Shown: positions 24,924 to 34,597, counted from the stretch's first letter. The stretch is DNA of 64,000 nt from JAAZNO01 sp964508025 (GCA_964508025.1 CAZDSF010000002.1:1-64000), one strand, 5' to 3'. Numbers and translations are program-made. Notes: a model not told the origin generated them from the sequence alone.

Positions 24924-26024
24924 ATGCGCAGTAACCGAGGTCTAGTACTCATCGCCTTGTTGTTGATTTTGGTCGCCGTGGTCGCCGGGTATTTCTGGCT
25001 GACTTCGCGCGGCAATCAAGGTACGCCTGAGACTGAAATCGTACCCACGGAACCTCCGCAGAAGCTGGTGGACATCGTGGTAGCAGCTCAAAACATCAAT
25101 CGCGGGCAGCGGATCACCGTTGAGGATCTGGCGGTGATTCTACAAGCGTGGCCCGAAGATGCTTTGCCGCTGGAATACTTCGATTCGCTGGAGCAAGTGG
25201 ATCAGAAGTTTGCGCGCATGGACATTCCTCGGGGCATGCCGATTGTGCCGCGCATGTTGGGTGAGCCAGGGGGGATGCTCTCGGTAGAAGGCTCTGCGGC
25301 GGCGTTGTTCGAGAGCGGTCGCGTGGCTTATGCGATTCCCATTGATACGCAAGGCGCCGTCGCCTGGGCGCCGATGCCCGGAGATCATGTGGATGTTATC
25401 GCCGCGATCAAGCTCATTACTGTGGATGAGGAATTCCAAAGCCCACTGCCTAACCAGTTTATATCTTTGCCCGGGCCGGAAGAACAAGCCCTCAGCGGTG
25501 TCTTTGGTCGCTTTGAGACATTGCCGAATGGGCAAGAGGCGCTCGTATTTCAGTCTGGAATAGCGGTGCCCCATCTTGTGGTTCAGTTGACCGTGCAGGA
25601 TGCGATAGTCTGGCGTATTGGTATTTGGACCGATCCCACTGGCGCTGCTGTGACCGGCGCGACCGCACCGGCTCAGGGCAGCGCTGCTCCGACGGGAGGG
25701 TTGCTCGGCGCTGCGCCGCAACAACAACAGCAACCAACGCCGGCGCCAACTCCCATGATGCGCGGCGATATAGAGCCAATAACCTTGTTGGTGCGCCCTC
25801 AGGATGCGCTGGTGCTTAAGTATCTCTTGGAGATGGGGGCGGATCTGGACTTGGTGCTGCGTCCGGCGGGAGATACCAGCCTGGTGATGACCGAGCCGGT
25901 GTGGTTGCGCTACATTCTGGACAAGTACCAGATTCCTGACCAGCCTGCCGATCTGCCCGTGGCTGCTACTCCGGTGCGCCCGCCGCTGGAGTTGACGCCC
26001 ATCGCGCCGCCAGTTGAGAATTAG
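24924..26024 (+). CDS. cpaB: Flp/Tad pilus assembly protein CpaB (RcpC)
   Basis: CpaB/RcpC is a periplasm- or wall-facing Tad pilus factor. The 366-aa protein has an N-terminal membrane helix (residues 6-26), an SAF domain (about 48-115: VAAQNINRGQRITVEDLAV) and the CpaB central domain (VAYAIPIDTQGAVAWAPMPGDHVDVIA). A glutamine/proline-rich linker (QQQQQPTPAPTP) precedes a last conserved block around LLVRPQDALVLKYLLEMGADLDL. AAGGAGG lies before the ATG. No RcpA/CpaC secretin gene is near, consistent with a single-membrane cell. Confidence 0.88.
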   Translation: MRSNRGLVLIALLLILVAVVAGYFWLTSRGNQGTPETEIVPTEPPQKLVDIVVAAQNINRGQRITVEDLAVILQAWPEDALPLEYFDSLEQVDQKFARMDIPRGMPIVPRMLGEPGGMLSVEGSAAALFESGRVAYAIPIDTQGAVAWAPMPGDHVDVIAAIKLITVDEEFQSPLPNQFISLPGPEEQALSGVFGRFETLPNGQEALVFQSGIAVPHLVVQLTVQDAIVWRIGIWTDPTGAAVTGATAPAQGSAAPTGGLLGAAPQQQQQPTPAPTPMMRGDIEPITLLVRPQDALVLKYLLEMGADLDLVLRPAGDTSLVMTEPVWLRYILDKYQIPDQPADLPVAATPVRPPLELTPIAPPVEN

Positions 26025-26050
26025 GTTGAGTCTGGGAGGACTGAGATACT

Positions 26051-27346
26051 GTGGCAGGTGAAAAAATCCGTGTCTTGATTGTAGATGATATTGCCGAAAC
26101 GCGCGAGCAGCTGCGTAAGTTGCTGACGTTTGATACCGATATTCAAGTTGTAGCGATGGTGGGCAGCGGCGAAGAAGCCATCAAAGCGGCAGTTGAGGTG
26201 AAGCCTGATGTTGTTTTGATGGACATCAATCTGCCGGGCATGGATGGCATTACGGCTACCAGTAAATTGCTGGAGGTGATGCCCGCCGTGCAAGTGGTGA
26301 TGCTCTCAGTGCAGGGCGAGTCGGATTACATGCGCCGGGCGATGATGGCCGGCGCGCGGGATTATCTGACCAAGCCTCCCAGCGCCGACGAGCTCATTGA
26401 CGCGATTCACCGGATGGCAAAGTTGCGTCCGGTTCGCGGCGTTGATGTTGTTGCGCCGGTTGCGGGCGGCGTCAAAGGCGCGGTGCATCCGGGGGCGTCA
26501 CCGGCGCGGAATGGCAAAATTATTACGATTTTTAGCCCCAAGGGCGGAACTGGCTGTACGACCACAGCAGTTAACCTGGCGATTGCGCTGCAAAGTGTGG
26601 TGGGGGTAGACAAAAAGGTGGCGCTGGCCGATCTCAGTTTGCAGTTTGGGGATGTAGCGGTCTTTATGAAACTCCAGCCCACGCGCACGCTCGCCGACTT
26701 GGCGCCGCGCGCAAATGAGATGGATACTGAATTGCTCAATACGGTGATGGTGCCGCATCCTTCAGGTATCAAGGTGCTGGCGGCGCCGCCATCTCCTGAA
26801 GAGGCTGATTCTCTGATGGCAAGCGAGGCTGTAGATGAGGCCGGCGGCAATCACGTGCTCAAATCTATCCTCAAGTTCACCCGCCAGGAATTCGACTATT
26901 TGATTATTGATACGGCACATGCTGTAGATGACGTGTTGCTGGCATTGCTAGACCTGAGTGACATGATTCTGGTGCTGTTGCGCCCGGTCATCCCAGAAAT
27001 TCGCGGCGCGCGCATGTTTCTGGAGCTGCTCCAGAAGATGAACTACGCGATGGATAAGGTGGGCTTGGTTATCAACAGCGTGGATAACAAGCGGATGGGA
27101 ATTCAACCGGAAGCGATTGAGCGCGCTATGATGCCGGCGTTGGCCCGTATCCCGCTGGACGAACGCATTGCTCTACGCGCGGCCAATTATGGCGTGCCTT
27201 TTGTTGTCCAGGAGCCGCGTTCGTTGCTTGGCCAGGCCGTAATCAAGTTGGCGCAAACAGTGGAGAAGCAGTTCGCCGATGAAGTTGAGGAGCAAATCCT
27301 CCCTGCCGAGGCGCAGCGGCGTTCGGGCTTGGGCCGTTTGCTTTGA
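26051..27346 (+). CDS. cpaE: CpaE/TadZ-like ATPase with functional-looking receiver domain
   Basis: CpaE/TadZ are MinD/ParA-like proteins that place the Tad machine at the pole. Residues 1-125 are a response-regulator receiver domain with the acidic pocket (VDD11-13) and D58 in LMDINLPG, so phosphorylation is possible, unlike the degenerate receiver of many CpaE proteins. Residues about 155-400 are the MinD-like domain with deviant Walker A KGGTGCTT (K164) and the switch segment DYLIIDTAHAVDD. Start is GTG with GGAGGA upstream. It lies 26 bp after cpaB. Confidence 0.9.
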   Translation: MAGEKIRVLIVDDIAETREQLRKLLTFDTDIQVVAMVGSGEEAIKAAVEVKPDVVLMDINLPGMDGITATSKLLEVMPAVQVVMLSVQGESDYMRRAMMAGARDYLTKPPSADELIDAIHRMAKLRPVRGVDVVAPVAGGVKGAVHPGASPARNGKIITIFSPKGGTGCTTTAVNLAIALQSVVGVDKKVALADLSLQFGDVAVFMKLQPTRTLADLAPRANEMDTELLNTVMVPHPSGIKVLAAPPSPEEADSLMASEAVDEAGGNHVLKSILKFTRQEFDYLIIDTAHAVDDVLLALLDLSDMILVLLRPVIPEIRGARMFLELLQKMNYAMDKVGLVINSVDNKRMGIQPEAIERAMMPALARIPLDERIALRAANYGVPFVVQEPRSLLGQAVIKLAQTVEKQFADEVEEQILPAEAQRRSGLGRLL

Positions 27347-27372
27347 TGCAGTCTTAGTGTAGGAGGATTACT

Positions 27373-28779
27373 GTGTCGCTGCTGAGACGGATTGAGAAGA
27401 AAGAGCCGACGGCGGCTTCTGCTGGCAGCGCCCCCGCACCCAGCGGCGCGGGACAGGATCGCGGCGCAGCGGCGGTAGCGCAACGCCGTCCGGCATCCCC
27501 CCCTCGGGATGCGTATATGGATCTCAAAACGCGGGTGCAGAATCGCCTGGTGGCAGAGCTGGATCCCAGTATGGATATTTCACGCACGGATGAAGTGCGG
27601 CGCACCATCCGTCAGATGTATGAATCTATCCTGGAAGAAGAGAGTATCGTTCTCAGCCGGGTGGAACGTGAGCGCTTGTTCGAGCAGATTGTGGCTGAAA
27701 TCCTCGGTCTGGGCCCTTTGGAGCCGTTGTTGGCAGATGATACCATTACTGAGATCATGGTCAACGGCGCCAAGAGTGTCTACGTGGAGCGCAAAGGTAA
27801 GCTCGAGCGTACCTCCGTGACATTTGAGTCTAATGAGCACCTGATGCGCATCATCGAACGCATTGTTGCGCCGTTGGGCCGCCGTATTGATGAAAGCAGC
27901 CCGCAGGTAGATGCTCGCTTGAAAGATGGGTCGCGCGTCAATGCTGTGATTCCGCCGATTTCGCTCGTAGGCCCGGTGCTCACCATCCGTAAATTCTTCA
28001 AAGTGCCGCTTCAGGTGAATGATCTGATCCGCTTGGGTTCGGTGACGGAAGAGACGATGGAGTTTCTGCGCGCATGCGTTATCGCGGCGCTCAATGTCGT
28101 GGTTTCCGGCGGCACCGGCACCGGCAAGACAACCTTCTTGAATATTCTTTCCAGCTTCATCCCAGATGATGATCGTATCGTCACGATAGAAAACGCCGCC
28201 GAACTTCAATTGCGCCAGGATCACGTCGTGACGTTGGAATCGCGCCCGCCCAACATCGAAGGCAAAGGCGAGATTACCATCCGCGATCTGGTGATTAATG
28301 CGCTCCGAATGCGCCCGGATCGAATTGTCGTTGGCGAGTGTCGCGGCGGTGAGGCATTGGATATGTTGCAGGCCATGAACACCGGCCACGAAGGCAGCAT
28401 GACGACCATCCATGCCAACAACGCCCGCGAAGGGCTTTCGCGCCTGGAAACCATGGTGTTGATGGCGGGCATGGAACTGCCGCACCGGGCTATCCGCGAG
28501 CAGATTGCCGCAGCCATTGACCTGATCATCCAACTGGAACGGTTGCGGGATGGGTCGCGCCGTGTGGTCTCGATCACTGAGATTCAGGGCATGGAAGGGG
28601 ATGTCATCACCACCGCGGATATTTTCAAGTTTGAGCAGGTTGGTTTTGAGAACGGCAAAGTCATTGGACGTTTGCGGCCTACAGGTATTCGCCCCAAGTT
28701 CATAGATCGCATTGAACAAGCCGGCATTCATTTGCCGCCCTCGGTCTTTGGAGTGGGTGAGCGCCTGCGGAACTTCTAA
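27373..28779 (+). CDS. cpaF: Tad pilus secretion ATPase CpaF/TadA
   Basis: This is the type II/IV secretion ATPase that drives pilus extension and probably retraction. The 468-aa protein has an N-terminal CpaF domain (LGLGPLEPLLADDTITEIMVNG), Walker A GGTGTGKTT near residues 246-254, the Asp box (VTIENAAELQL), Walker B (MRPDRIVVGECRGGEALDML) and the His box (GHEGSMTTIHANN). The N-terminal 50 residues are low complexity. The start is GTG at 27373, 5 nt after AGGAGGA. It lies between cpaE and tadB. Confidence 0.95.
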   Translation: MSLLRRIEKKEPTAASAGSAPAPSGAGQDRGAAAVAQRRPASPPRDAYMDLKTRVQNRLVAELDPSMDISRTDEVRRTIRQMYESILEEESIVLSRVERERLFEQIVAEILGLGPLEPLLADDTITEIMVNGAKSVYVERKGKLERTSVTFESNEHLMRIIERIVAPLGRRIDESSPQVDARLKDGSRVNAVIPPISLVGPVLTIRKFFKVPLQVNDLIRLGSVTEETMEFLRACVIAALNVVVSGGTGTGKTTFLNILSSFIPDDDRIVTIENAAELQLRQDHVVTLESRPPNIEGKGEITIRDLVINALRMRPDRIVVGECRGGEALDMLQAMNTGHEGSMTTIHANNAREGLSRLETMVLMAGMELPHRAIREQIAAAIDLIIQLERLRDGSRRVVSITEIQGMEGDVITTADIFKFEQVGFENGKVIGRLRPTGIRPKFIDRIEQAGIHLPPSVFGVGERLRNF

Positions 28780-28809
28780 AACGCTGTACACGAAAGAAGG
28801 TGCCTGGCG

Positions 28810-29748
28810 ATGATCTGGCTTCTTGCAGGCATTATTGCAGTTGCGGTGGTGTTGTTAGTTTTGGGACTTCGCGGGGGCGGCACTGGCAGCGACCTGGTAG
28901 AAGACCGCATTGGCGGCAAGCCTAAGCCGCGCCGCGAGAAAAAGCAAAAGGCTGAAGGCCCTTCTGCTTTGGGCGCTGCTGTGGACCGCGCGGTCGCGGG
29001 ACGCGGTTTTGCCAACACTATCTCAACGCAACTGGCGCGCGCCGATCTCAGGATCACGGTCGGTGAGTACATCGTGCTCAGCGTCACCTTAGCCCTTGGC
29101 GCGGCGCTGCTCTTTTACATCCTTAATCGGCCCGTGCTGATTCCCATCGGTTTGCTGGTGGGCCTTGTGGGCCCGCGCATCTATCTGGGGCAACGCCAAA
29201 CCAGCCGCTTGAAGGCGTTCGATAGCCAGCTCGGAGATGCGATCAATCTCATGGTGAACTCGCTGCGCGCCGGTTACAGCACGCTTCAGGCTATGGATGT
29301 GATCTCTAAAGAGATGCCGGAGCCTATTTCCAAGGAATTCGGCCGGGTGGTGATGGAGCTGCAATTGGGCATCAGCTTCGATGCGGCAATGCAGAACCTG
29401 GTGCGGCGTATGCCCAGTCCCGATCTCGATCTAATGATTACGGCCATGAGCGTTCAACGCGAGGTTGGCGGTAATCTGGCAGAAGTGTTGGACGCCATCA
29501 GTTTCACCATCCGCGAGCGCGTGCGCATCAAAGGCGAGATCAAGGTGCTCGTGGCGCAAGGCCGCATCACCGGCTACCTCCTCACGTTTCTGCCGTTTGG
29601 CTTGGCGGGATTCCTTTATCTCTTCAATCCGGCTTTTATCGGCCCGTTGTTTAACGATCCTTGCGGTTGGATGATGCTGGGTATTTCGTTGGTGCTGATT
29701 GCCCTCGGTTACTTCGTGATCAGCAAAATCGTGAATATCGAGGTCTAG
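28810..29748 (+). CDS. tadB: Tad pilus inner-membrane platform protein TadB
   Basis: The 312-aa protein has a membrane helix at the very N-terminus (residues 2-21), a basic linker, two helices around 85-125, the T2SF/GspF cytoplasmic domain (LGDAINLMVNSLRAGYSTLQAMDVISKEMPEP ... VQREVGGNLAEVLD) and C-terminal helices. Such proteins form the platform over which the ATPase works. It is followed 22 bp later by tadC, its usual partner. Confidence 0.92.
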   Translation: MIWLLAGIIAVAVVLLVLGLRGGGTGSDLVEDRIGGKPKPRREKKQKAEGPSALGAAVDRAVAGRGFANTISTQLARADLRITVGEYIVLSVTLALGAALLFYILNRPVLIPIGLLVGLVGPRIYLGQRQTSRLKAFDSQLGDAINLMVNSLRAGYSTLQAMDVISKEMPEPISKEFGRVVMELQLGISFDAAMQNLVRRMPSPDLDLMITAMSVQREVGGNLAEVLDAISFTIRERVRIKGEIKVLVAQGRITGYLLTFLPFGLAGFLYLFNPAFIGPLFNDPCGWMMLGISLVLIALGYFVISKIVNIEV

Positions 29749-29770
29749 AGGAAAGATAGGGAGCGCGTAA

Positions 29771-30697
29771 ATGGGAGGCATTCTTGCCCTGGTCGTGTTG
29801 TTTGTTGGCGCGACGCTCTTCCTGGTGCTGCGCGGGGTCGGATCCAGCCAAAGCCTGGATGATCGGCTGGAAGAGATGGCGGCGCTGGGACAACCTATTT
29901 CGCTGGAGAAGTTGGAACTTTCCCAACCTTTCACGGAACGGGTAATCAAGCCCATGCTCCAAAGCCTGGCTACTGTAATCCAGCGAACAACGCCTCAGCA
30001 TTTGTTAGAGGAGGCGCAACACCAGCTCGAACTCGCCGGGGTGATTCACAAGATGAAGCCGGCGCAGTTTGTGGGCATTCGTCTGGCTACCACAGCCGGC
30101 GGCGGGCTCCTTGGCTTTGTGATGGCCGGCGCCTCAGCCGATTCCGGTTTTGGACAGAAGTTGCTGATGATCGGCGGCGGGCTTGTTTTTGGCTACATCA
30201 TGCCGCAGTACATGCTCACCTCCAAAATCCGCAAACGCCAGGAGGATGTGCTCAAGGCGCTTCCTGATGCGTTGGATCTTCTGACCATCTGCGTAGAAGC
30301 CGGCCTTGGTTTTGATGCGGCAATGGGCAAGGTGGCTGAGAAATGGGATAACGAGCTCAGCCTGGCTTTTACGCGCACTGTGCAGGAGATGCAACTGGGC
30401 AAGTTGCGCCGCGAAGCCTTGCGCGATATGGCTACCAGTCTGGATGTGGGCGATGTGACCTCGTTTGTTGCCGCCATCGTCCAGGCCGATCAGCTGGGTG
30501 TAAGTATGGCGAAAGTCATGCGCATTCAGTCTGAGCAGATGCGTATGAAACGCCGGCAACGGGCCGAGGAGAAAGCGCGTCAGGCGCCGGTGAAGATCAT
30601 GATCCCGCTGGTGTTCTTTATTTTCCCCACCATCCTGATCGTGTTGTTGGGGCCGGCTGTGCTGCAAATTCGGGATTCTGGCATTTTCGGCATGTGA
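29771..30697 (+). CDS. tadC: Tad pilus inner-membrane platform protein TadC
   Basis: The 308-aa protein shares the TadB layout: an N-terminal helix, a pair of central helices (about 100-150), the GspF domain (LPDALDLLTICVEAGLGFDAAMGKVAEKW ... AAIVQADQLGVSMAKVMRIQ) and a last membrane helix near the C-terminus (IPLVFFIFPTILIVLLGPA). It is the last Tad gene here; no pilin (Flp), TadE/F or prepilin peptidase is in the window, so they must be elsewhere. Its stop overlaps the comF start. Confidence 0.92.
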   Translation: MGGILALVVLFVGATLFLVLRGVGSSQSLDDRLEEMAALGQPISLEKLELSQPFTERVIKPMLQSLATVIQRTTPQHLLEEAQHQLELAGVIHKMKPAQFVGIRLATTAGGGLLGFVMAGASADSGFGQKLLMIGGGLVFGYIMPQYMLTSKIRKRQEDVLKALPDALDLLTICVEAGLGFDAAMGKVAEKWDNELSLAFTRTVQEMQLGKLRREALRDMATSLDVGDVTSFVAAIVQADQLGVSMAKVMRIQSEQMRMKRRQRAEEKARQAPVKIMIPLVFFIFPTILIVLLGPAVLQIRDSGIFGM

Positions 30698-31449
30698 ACG
30701 CGCCGCAAGGCTTCAGTGACGCCGGTTATTACACTGGCGGCGATGTTGTTGTACAGCGGTTGGGGCAGGCTTACCGCTGGGTGTTGGATCTTGTAGCGCC
30801 GCCGCTATGTGTGGGGTGTCGGAAAGTGGGCGTGTGGTTGTGCGCACCTTGTGCGGAGCATACCCCGCTATATGTGAGCGCGCAGTGTCCCCGGTGTGGG
30901 CGGCCCTGGGAGCAGAAAGGGCTTTGTGCGATCTGCTTGGAGCACCCCTTGCAGGTCAATCCGGTGCGTTCGGCCTTTCTGTTTGAAGAACCCATCCGTA
31001 GCGCCATCCACGCTTTGAAGTACCGTGGAGGCAGCCAGGTGGTTGAGGCGCTTGCTGCGCCATTGGCCCAGGCCTGGCGCACCCATGGTATGACTGGCGA
31101 TTTGTTGGTTCCGGTGCCGTTGCACCCGCGTCGAGAAGCGCGTCGGGGTTACAATCAAGCGACGGTGCTGGCGCACGCGCTAGGTGCGCAGTTGCGTTTG
31201 CCCACAGCCTCGCGCGTGCTGCGGCGTGTACGAGATACGGCCTCGCAGACTCGCTTGAACCGTGAAGCCCGGCGGCAGAATGTAGCGGAAGCCTTTGTCG
31301 TTTTCCCTGGACTGGATCTACACGGTGTATGTGTGACTTTGGTGGATGACGTAGCGACGACTGGCGCTACGTTGAATGCTTGTGCTGTTGTACTGTTGGA
31401 GGCAGGAGCGAAAGCGGTCAACGCCTTTACTCTGGCCCGCGCCCCATAG
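30694..31449 (+). CDS. comF: ComF-family phosphoribosyltransferase-like protein
   Basis: ComF acts in natural transformation, downstream of DNA uptake, probably helping load DprA/PriA-linked proteins on single-stranded DNA. The 251-aa protein has the double zinc-finger start (CVGCRKVGVWLCAPC, then CPRCGRP and CAICLE), the segment IHALKYRGG and the PRPP-binding loop VTLVDDVATTGATL. The GTG start overlaps the tadC stop (GTGA), so it is translationally coupled to the pilus genes. That link suggests the Tad pilus may serve DNA uptake here. Confidence 0.88.
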   Translation: MNAPQGFSDAGYYTGGDVVVQRLGQAYRWVLDLVAPPLCVGCRKVGVWLCAPCAEHTPLYVSAQCPRCGRPWEQKGLCAICLEHPLQVNPVRSAFLFEEPIRSAIHALKYRGGSQVVEALAAPLAQAWRTHGMTGDLLVPVPLHPRREARRGYNQATVLAHALGAQLRLPTASRVLRRVRDTASQTRLNREARRQNVAEAFVVFPGLDLHGVCVTLVDDVATTGATLNACAVVLLEAGAKAVNAFTLARAP

Positions 31450-31484
31450 CTGTACGATTCCAAATTCTCTCAGGAGGGCATGCA

Positions 31485-32042
31485 ATGAACGTGCAAATCT
31501 ACAACCGAAATCTGGAGCTAACCGAACGTTTGAGCGAGTACGTGGAGAGCAAAGTCGAAAGGCTCAGCCGCTATCTCGGGGATATTGAAGATGTGCGCGT
31601 AGATCTCAGTGCGACCAATGCGCGCGATGCCTCGCGCCGCATGGTGGCGCAGATCACGATTCGGGTCCGCCGGTCGGTGTTGCGGGCCGAGGAACGCGCC
31701 GGAGATGTGTTCTCGGCTTTTGACGCCGTCATGGATAAGATGGAGCGTCAGATTCGGCGTTATAAGGAACGCAAGTTGAATCGCCGGGGCGAGGGGTTGA
31801 CCCCCGATGATGTGGATGAGGCGGCGGCGCTGGAAACTGCTGAGGAAGTCGAGGCCCTTCTTGGGCGGATCGTGCGCGTCAAGCGTTTTGAGGTGAGCGC
31901 GATTCCGCCGGAAGAGGCGGTGGAGCAGATGGAGCTGTTGGGGCATTTCTTCTACGTGTTCATGGATGCAACCGATGGACATTTGAGCATTGTCTATAAG
32001 CGCGAGGACGGCGATTACGGGTTGATTAAGCCCATGTACTGA
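31485..32042 (+). CDS. hpf: Long-form ribosome hibernation promoting factor
   Basis: HPF binds the 30S decoding region and, in the long form, pairs ribosomes into 100S dimers when growth slows. The 185-aa protein has the N-terminal S30AE domain (NVQIYNRNLELTERLSEYVESKVERL ... RRYKERKL), an acidic linker and the C-terminal dimerisation domain (IVRVKRFEVSAIPPEEAVEQMELLGHFFYVFMDATDG). CAGGAGGG stands before the ATG at 31485. It may be co-transcribed with comF, 35 bp upstream. Confidence 0.95.
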   Translation: MNVQIYNRNLELTERLSEYVESKVERLSRYLGDIEDVRVDLSATNARDASRRMVAQITIRVRRSVLRAEERAGDVFSAFDAVMDKMERQIRRYKERKLNRRGEGLTPDDVDEAAALETAEEVEALLGRIVRVKRFEVSAIPPEEAVEQMELLGHFFYVFMDATDGHLSIVYKREDGDYGLIKPMY

Positions 32043-32061
32043 GTACGTTTAGGGACAGCAA

Positions 32062-32098
32062 AGCGCGGCGCATCATGTTGATGCGCCGCGCTCTTTTT
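32062..32098 (+). terminator. Rho-independent terminator after hpf
   Basis: A 14-bp stem (32062-32075 with 32079-32092, loop TGT) followed by CTTTTTG, 20 bp past the hpf stop and facing the end of lon. Confidence 0.9.
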
Positions 32099-32116
32099 GT
32101 TGCAGGTGCAGGCAAT

Positions 32117-34582
32117 TCAGACTTTGCTCTCGGTCTCGTCTGGCTCGCTCTCTGTTTCGGCGTCCGCCCCTTCCGGTTCCTCCGGCGCGGGCAGCAGGGC
32201 TACTTCGAGCACCTGATCCATGGTTTCAGCAAGCACGAGATTGAGGGTGCGCAAAATGTTCTTAGGAATCTCCTGCAGATCTGGCTGGTTACGCTTGGGA
32301 ATGATGACCGTTTTCACACCAGCGCGGTGTGCCGCGAGCAGCTTCTCCTTCAGCCCGCCCACCGGCAACACGCGCCCGCGCAAGGTGATCTCCCCGGTCA
32401 TGGTGACATCGCGCCGTACCGGGCACCCGGTGAACGCGGAAAGCATCGCGGTGGCAATGGTGATCCCGCCGGAAGGCCCATCCTTGGGAATGGCGCCTTC
32501 GGGCAAATGCACGTGGATATCGGTCTTGTCGAAATCCTCCGGATCAATGTTCCAGGTGTCGGCATGGGAGCGCAGGTAAGTGCTGGCAGCTTGCGCCGAT
32601 TCTTGCATTATCTCGCCCATCTGCCCGGTTAACGTTAGCCCGCCTTTGCCGGGCACAAGCGCCACTTCGACCGGCAGCAAATCGCCGCCGTTGGGCGTCC
32701 AGGCCATGCCCATTGCCAGCCCCACCTCATCTTGCTTCTCCAAACGCTCGTGGAGGTAGCGCGGCGCGCCGAGATAGCGCTCTGCGATGCGGGTGGTGAT
32801 GTTGGTGAGGGGGCGCTGGTCTTCAGCCAGGCGGCGCGCAGCTTTGCGACACAGGCTGCCGATTTCGCGTTCCAGGTTGCGGACGCCGGCTTCGTAGGTG
32901 TAGCCCTGCACGAGCAGGCGCAGCGTGCTGTGAGCGAAATGCGGCGGCTGAGCCTCGAGGCCATTGATCTCTACCTGGCGCGGAATCAGGAAGCGGCGGG
33001 CGATCTCGATCTTCTCCTCTTCGGTGTAGCCGGGGAACTCGATGACCTCCATGCGGTCTTCTAGCGCCGGGGGGATCGTATCCAGGATATTTGCAGTCGT
33101 GATGAAGAGCACCTGCGAGAGATCGTAAGGAATCTCCAGGTAGTGATCGGAGAAGGCGTGATTCTGCTCCGGGTCGAGCACTTCCAGCAGCGCAGAGGAA
33201 GGATCCCCACGGAAATCCTGTCCCAGTTTGTCAATTTCATCGAGCATGAAGACGGGATTGAGCGTGCCGGCGCGGCGCATCGTCTGAATGATGCGGCCCG
33301 GCAGCGCGCCGATGTACGTGCGGCGATGCCCGCGAATTTCCGCCTCGTCACGCACGCCGCCCAGCGAGACGCGCACAAATTCGCGCCCCAACGCCTCGGC
33401 GATGGAGCGTCCGAGCGAGGTCTTGCCCGTGCCCGGCGGCCCAACGAAGCAGAGAATCGTGCTGCGAATCTTCTCCGGGGCCAGTTTGCGCACCGCGATG
33501 TATTCCAGAATGCGTTCCTTGGCTTTGGGCAGCCCGTAATGCCGGGACTCCAATACCTGCGCGGCGTTTTTCAAATCCAGGTTGTCTATCGTGGCTTTGG
33601 TCCAGGGTAGGTTCAGCAGCCATTCGAGATAGCTGCGGATGATGCCGATTTCTGGCGCCATGGGCGGCATCATGGATAGCCGGGCCAGCTCCTCTTCTGC
33701 GCGCTGGCGCACGTGTTCTGGCAGTTCCGCTTGCTCCAATTGCTCGCGCAGTTGCGTCACTTCCTGGGTAAATACATCGGATTCACCGAGCTCGCGCTGG
33801 ATGGCGCGCATCTGTTCGCGCAGGAAATACTCACGTTGCGAGCGATCTACTTCTTGCTGCACGCGCGACTGGATCTGATCCTCCAGCTCCAGCACATCCA
33901 GCTCGCGCGCTACATGAGCGCTGATTTTCTGGAGCCGTTCGACGGCATCGAGCGTCTCCAGAATCTCCTGCCGCTCTTCGAGATCGAGGTCAATCATCTG
34001 CGCCACGAGATCTGCCAGCGAGCCGGGATCTTCGACGTTCATTGCGTAGATGTAGGCTTCTTCGGGTAGGCTGTGGTTGAGATGGACGACTTTCTCGAAC
34101 ATTGCCAGTACCGCGCGCATTAGCGCCTCTACCAGCGGGGTGTGTTCTGATGTTTCCTGAACGTTCTCTACCAGCGCGATCATATACGGCTCATGTTGCA
34201 CGAATTCCAGGATGCGCACGCGCGCATAGCCTTGAGCGATGGCGCTGGTGGTGCCATCGGGCAGTCGAATGGAGCGGGCAATGGAGACTTCGGTCCCCAC
34301 GCGGTAGATTTGTTCGGCGGTTGGGTAAGCCTCTTCTTCTTCGGTCTCCTCCACCTCGGGCAATTGCGCCACTGTTACCAGCGGCCAATCCTCCTTGATG
34401 GCGGTTTCTAGCGCAATTAGCGAGGGCGTGCGTCCGACATAGAGCGGCGTGACCATCTGCGGATAGACGACCAGCTCCCGCAACGGCAACACGATGGCTT
34501 GAAAGGGGCCTTCTTCTGGTTCCCGATAATCATCGGCGTCAAGGAATTCATCTGGCAAAATGGGTAAATTGTCCCAATTCAT
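32117..34582 (-). CDS. lon: ATP-dependent Lon protease (LonA)
   Basis: The 821-aa cytoplasmic AAA+ protease has the LonA N-terminal substrate domain (about 25-220), a long helical linker, the AAA+ module with Walker A GPPGTGKTS near residue 380 and Walker B PVFMLDEIDK, and the protease domain with the catalytic serine in KDGPSGG (about residue 700) and the lysine in GLKEKLLAA about 43 residues later. The C-terminal tail is acidic. The start at 34582 has AAGGA about 12 nt upstream. The folC gene precedes it by 15 bp. Confidence 0.97.
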   Translation of the reverse strand: MNWDNLPILPDEFLDADDYREPEEGPFQAIVLPLRELVVYPQMVTPLYVGRTPSLIALETAIKEDWPLVTVAQLPEVEETEEEEAYPTAEQIYRVGTEVSIARSIRLPDGTTSAIAQGYARVRILEFVQHEPYMIALVENVQETSEHTPLVEALMRAVLAMFEKVVHLNHSLPEEAYIYAMNVEDPGSLADLVAQMIDLDLEERQEILETLDAVERLQKISAHVARELDVLELEDQIQSRVQQEVDRSQREYFLREQMRAIQRELGESDVFTQEVTQLREQLEQAELPEHVRQRAEEELARLSMMPPMAPEIGIIRSYLEWLLNLPWTKATIDNLDLKNAAQVLESRHYGLPKAKERILEYIAVRKLAPEKIRSTILCFVGPPGTGKTSLGRSIAEALGREFVRVSLGGVRDEAEIRGHRRTYIGALPGRIIQTMRRAGTLNPVFMLDEIDKLGQDFRGDPSSALLEVLDPEQNHAFSDHYLEIPYDLSQVLFITTANILDTIPPALEDRMEVIEFPGYTEEEKIEIARRFLIPRQVEINGLEAQPPHFAHSTLRLLVQGYTYEAGVRNLEREIGSLCRKAARRLAEDQRPLTNITTRIAERYLGAPRYLHERLEKQDEVGLAMGMAWTPNGGDLLPVEVALVPGKGGLTLTGQMGEIMQESAQAASTYLRSHADTWNIDPEDFDKTDIHVHLPEGAIPKDGPSGGITIATAMLSAFTGCPVRRDVTMTGEITLRGRVLPVGGLKEKLLAAHRAGVKTVIIPKRNQPDLQEIPKNILRTLNLVLAETMDQVLEVALLPAPEEPEGADAETESEPDETESKV

Positions 34583-34597
34583 GTGCTATTTCTATCC

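Noticed and set aside
27580..28791. 403-aa minus-strand open frame opposite cpaF
   Set aside because: It is the antisense of a fully motif-supported ATPase; its composition is that of a shadow frame.
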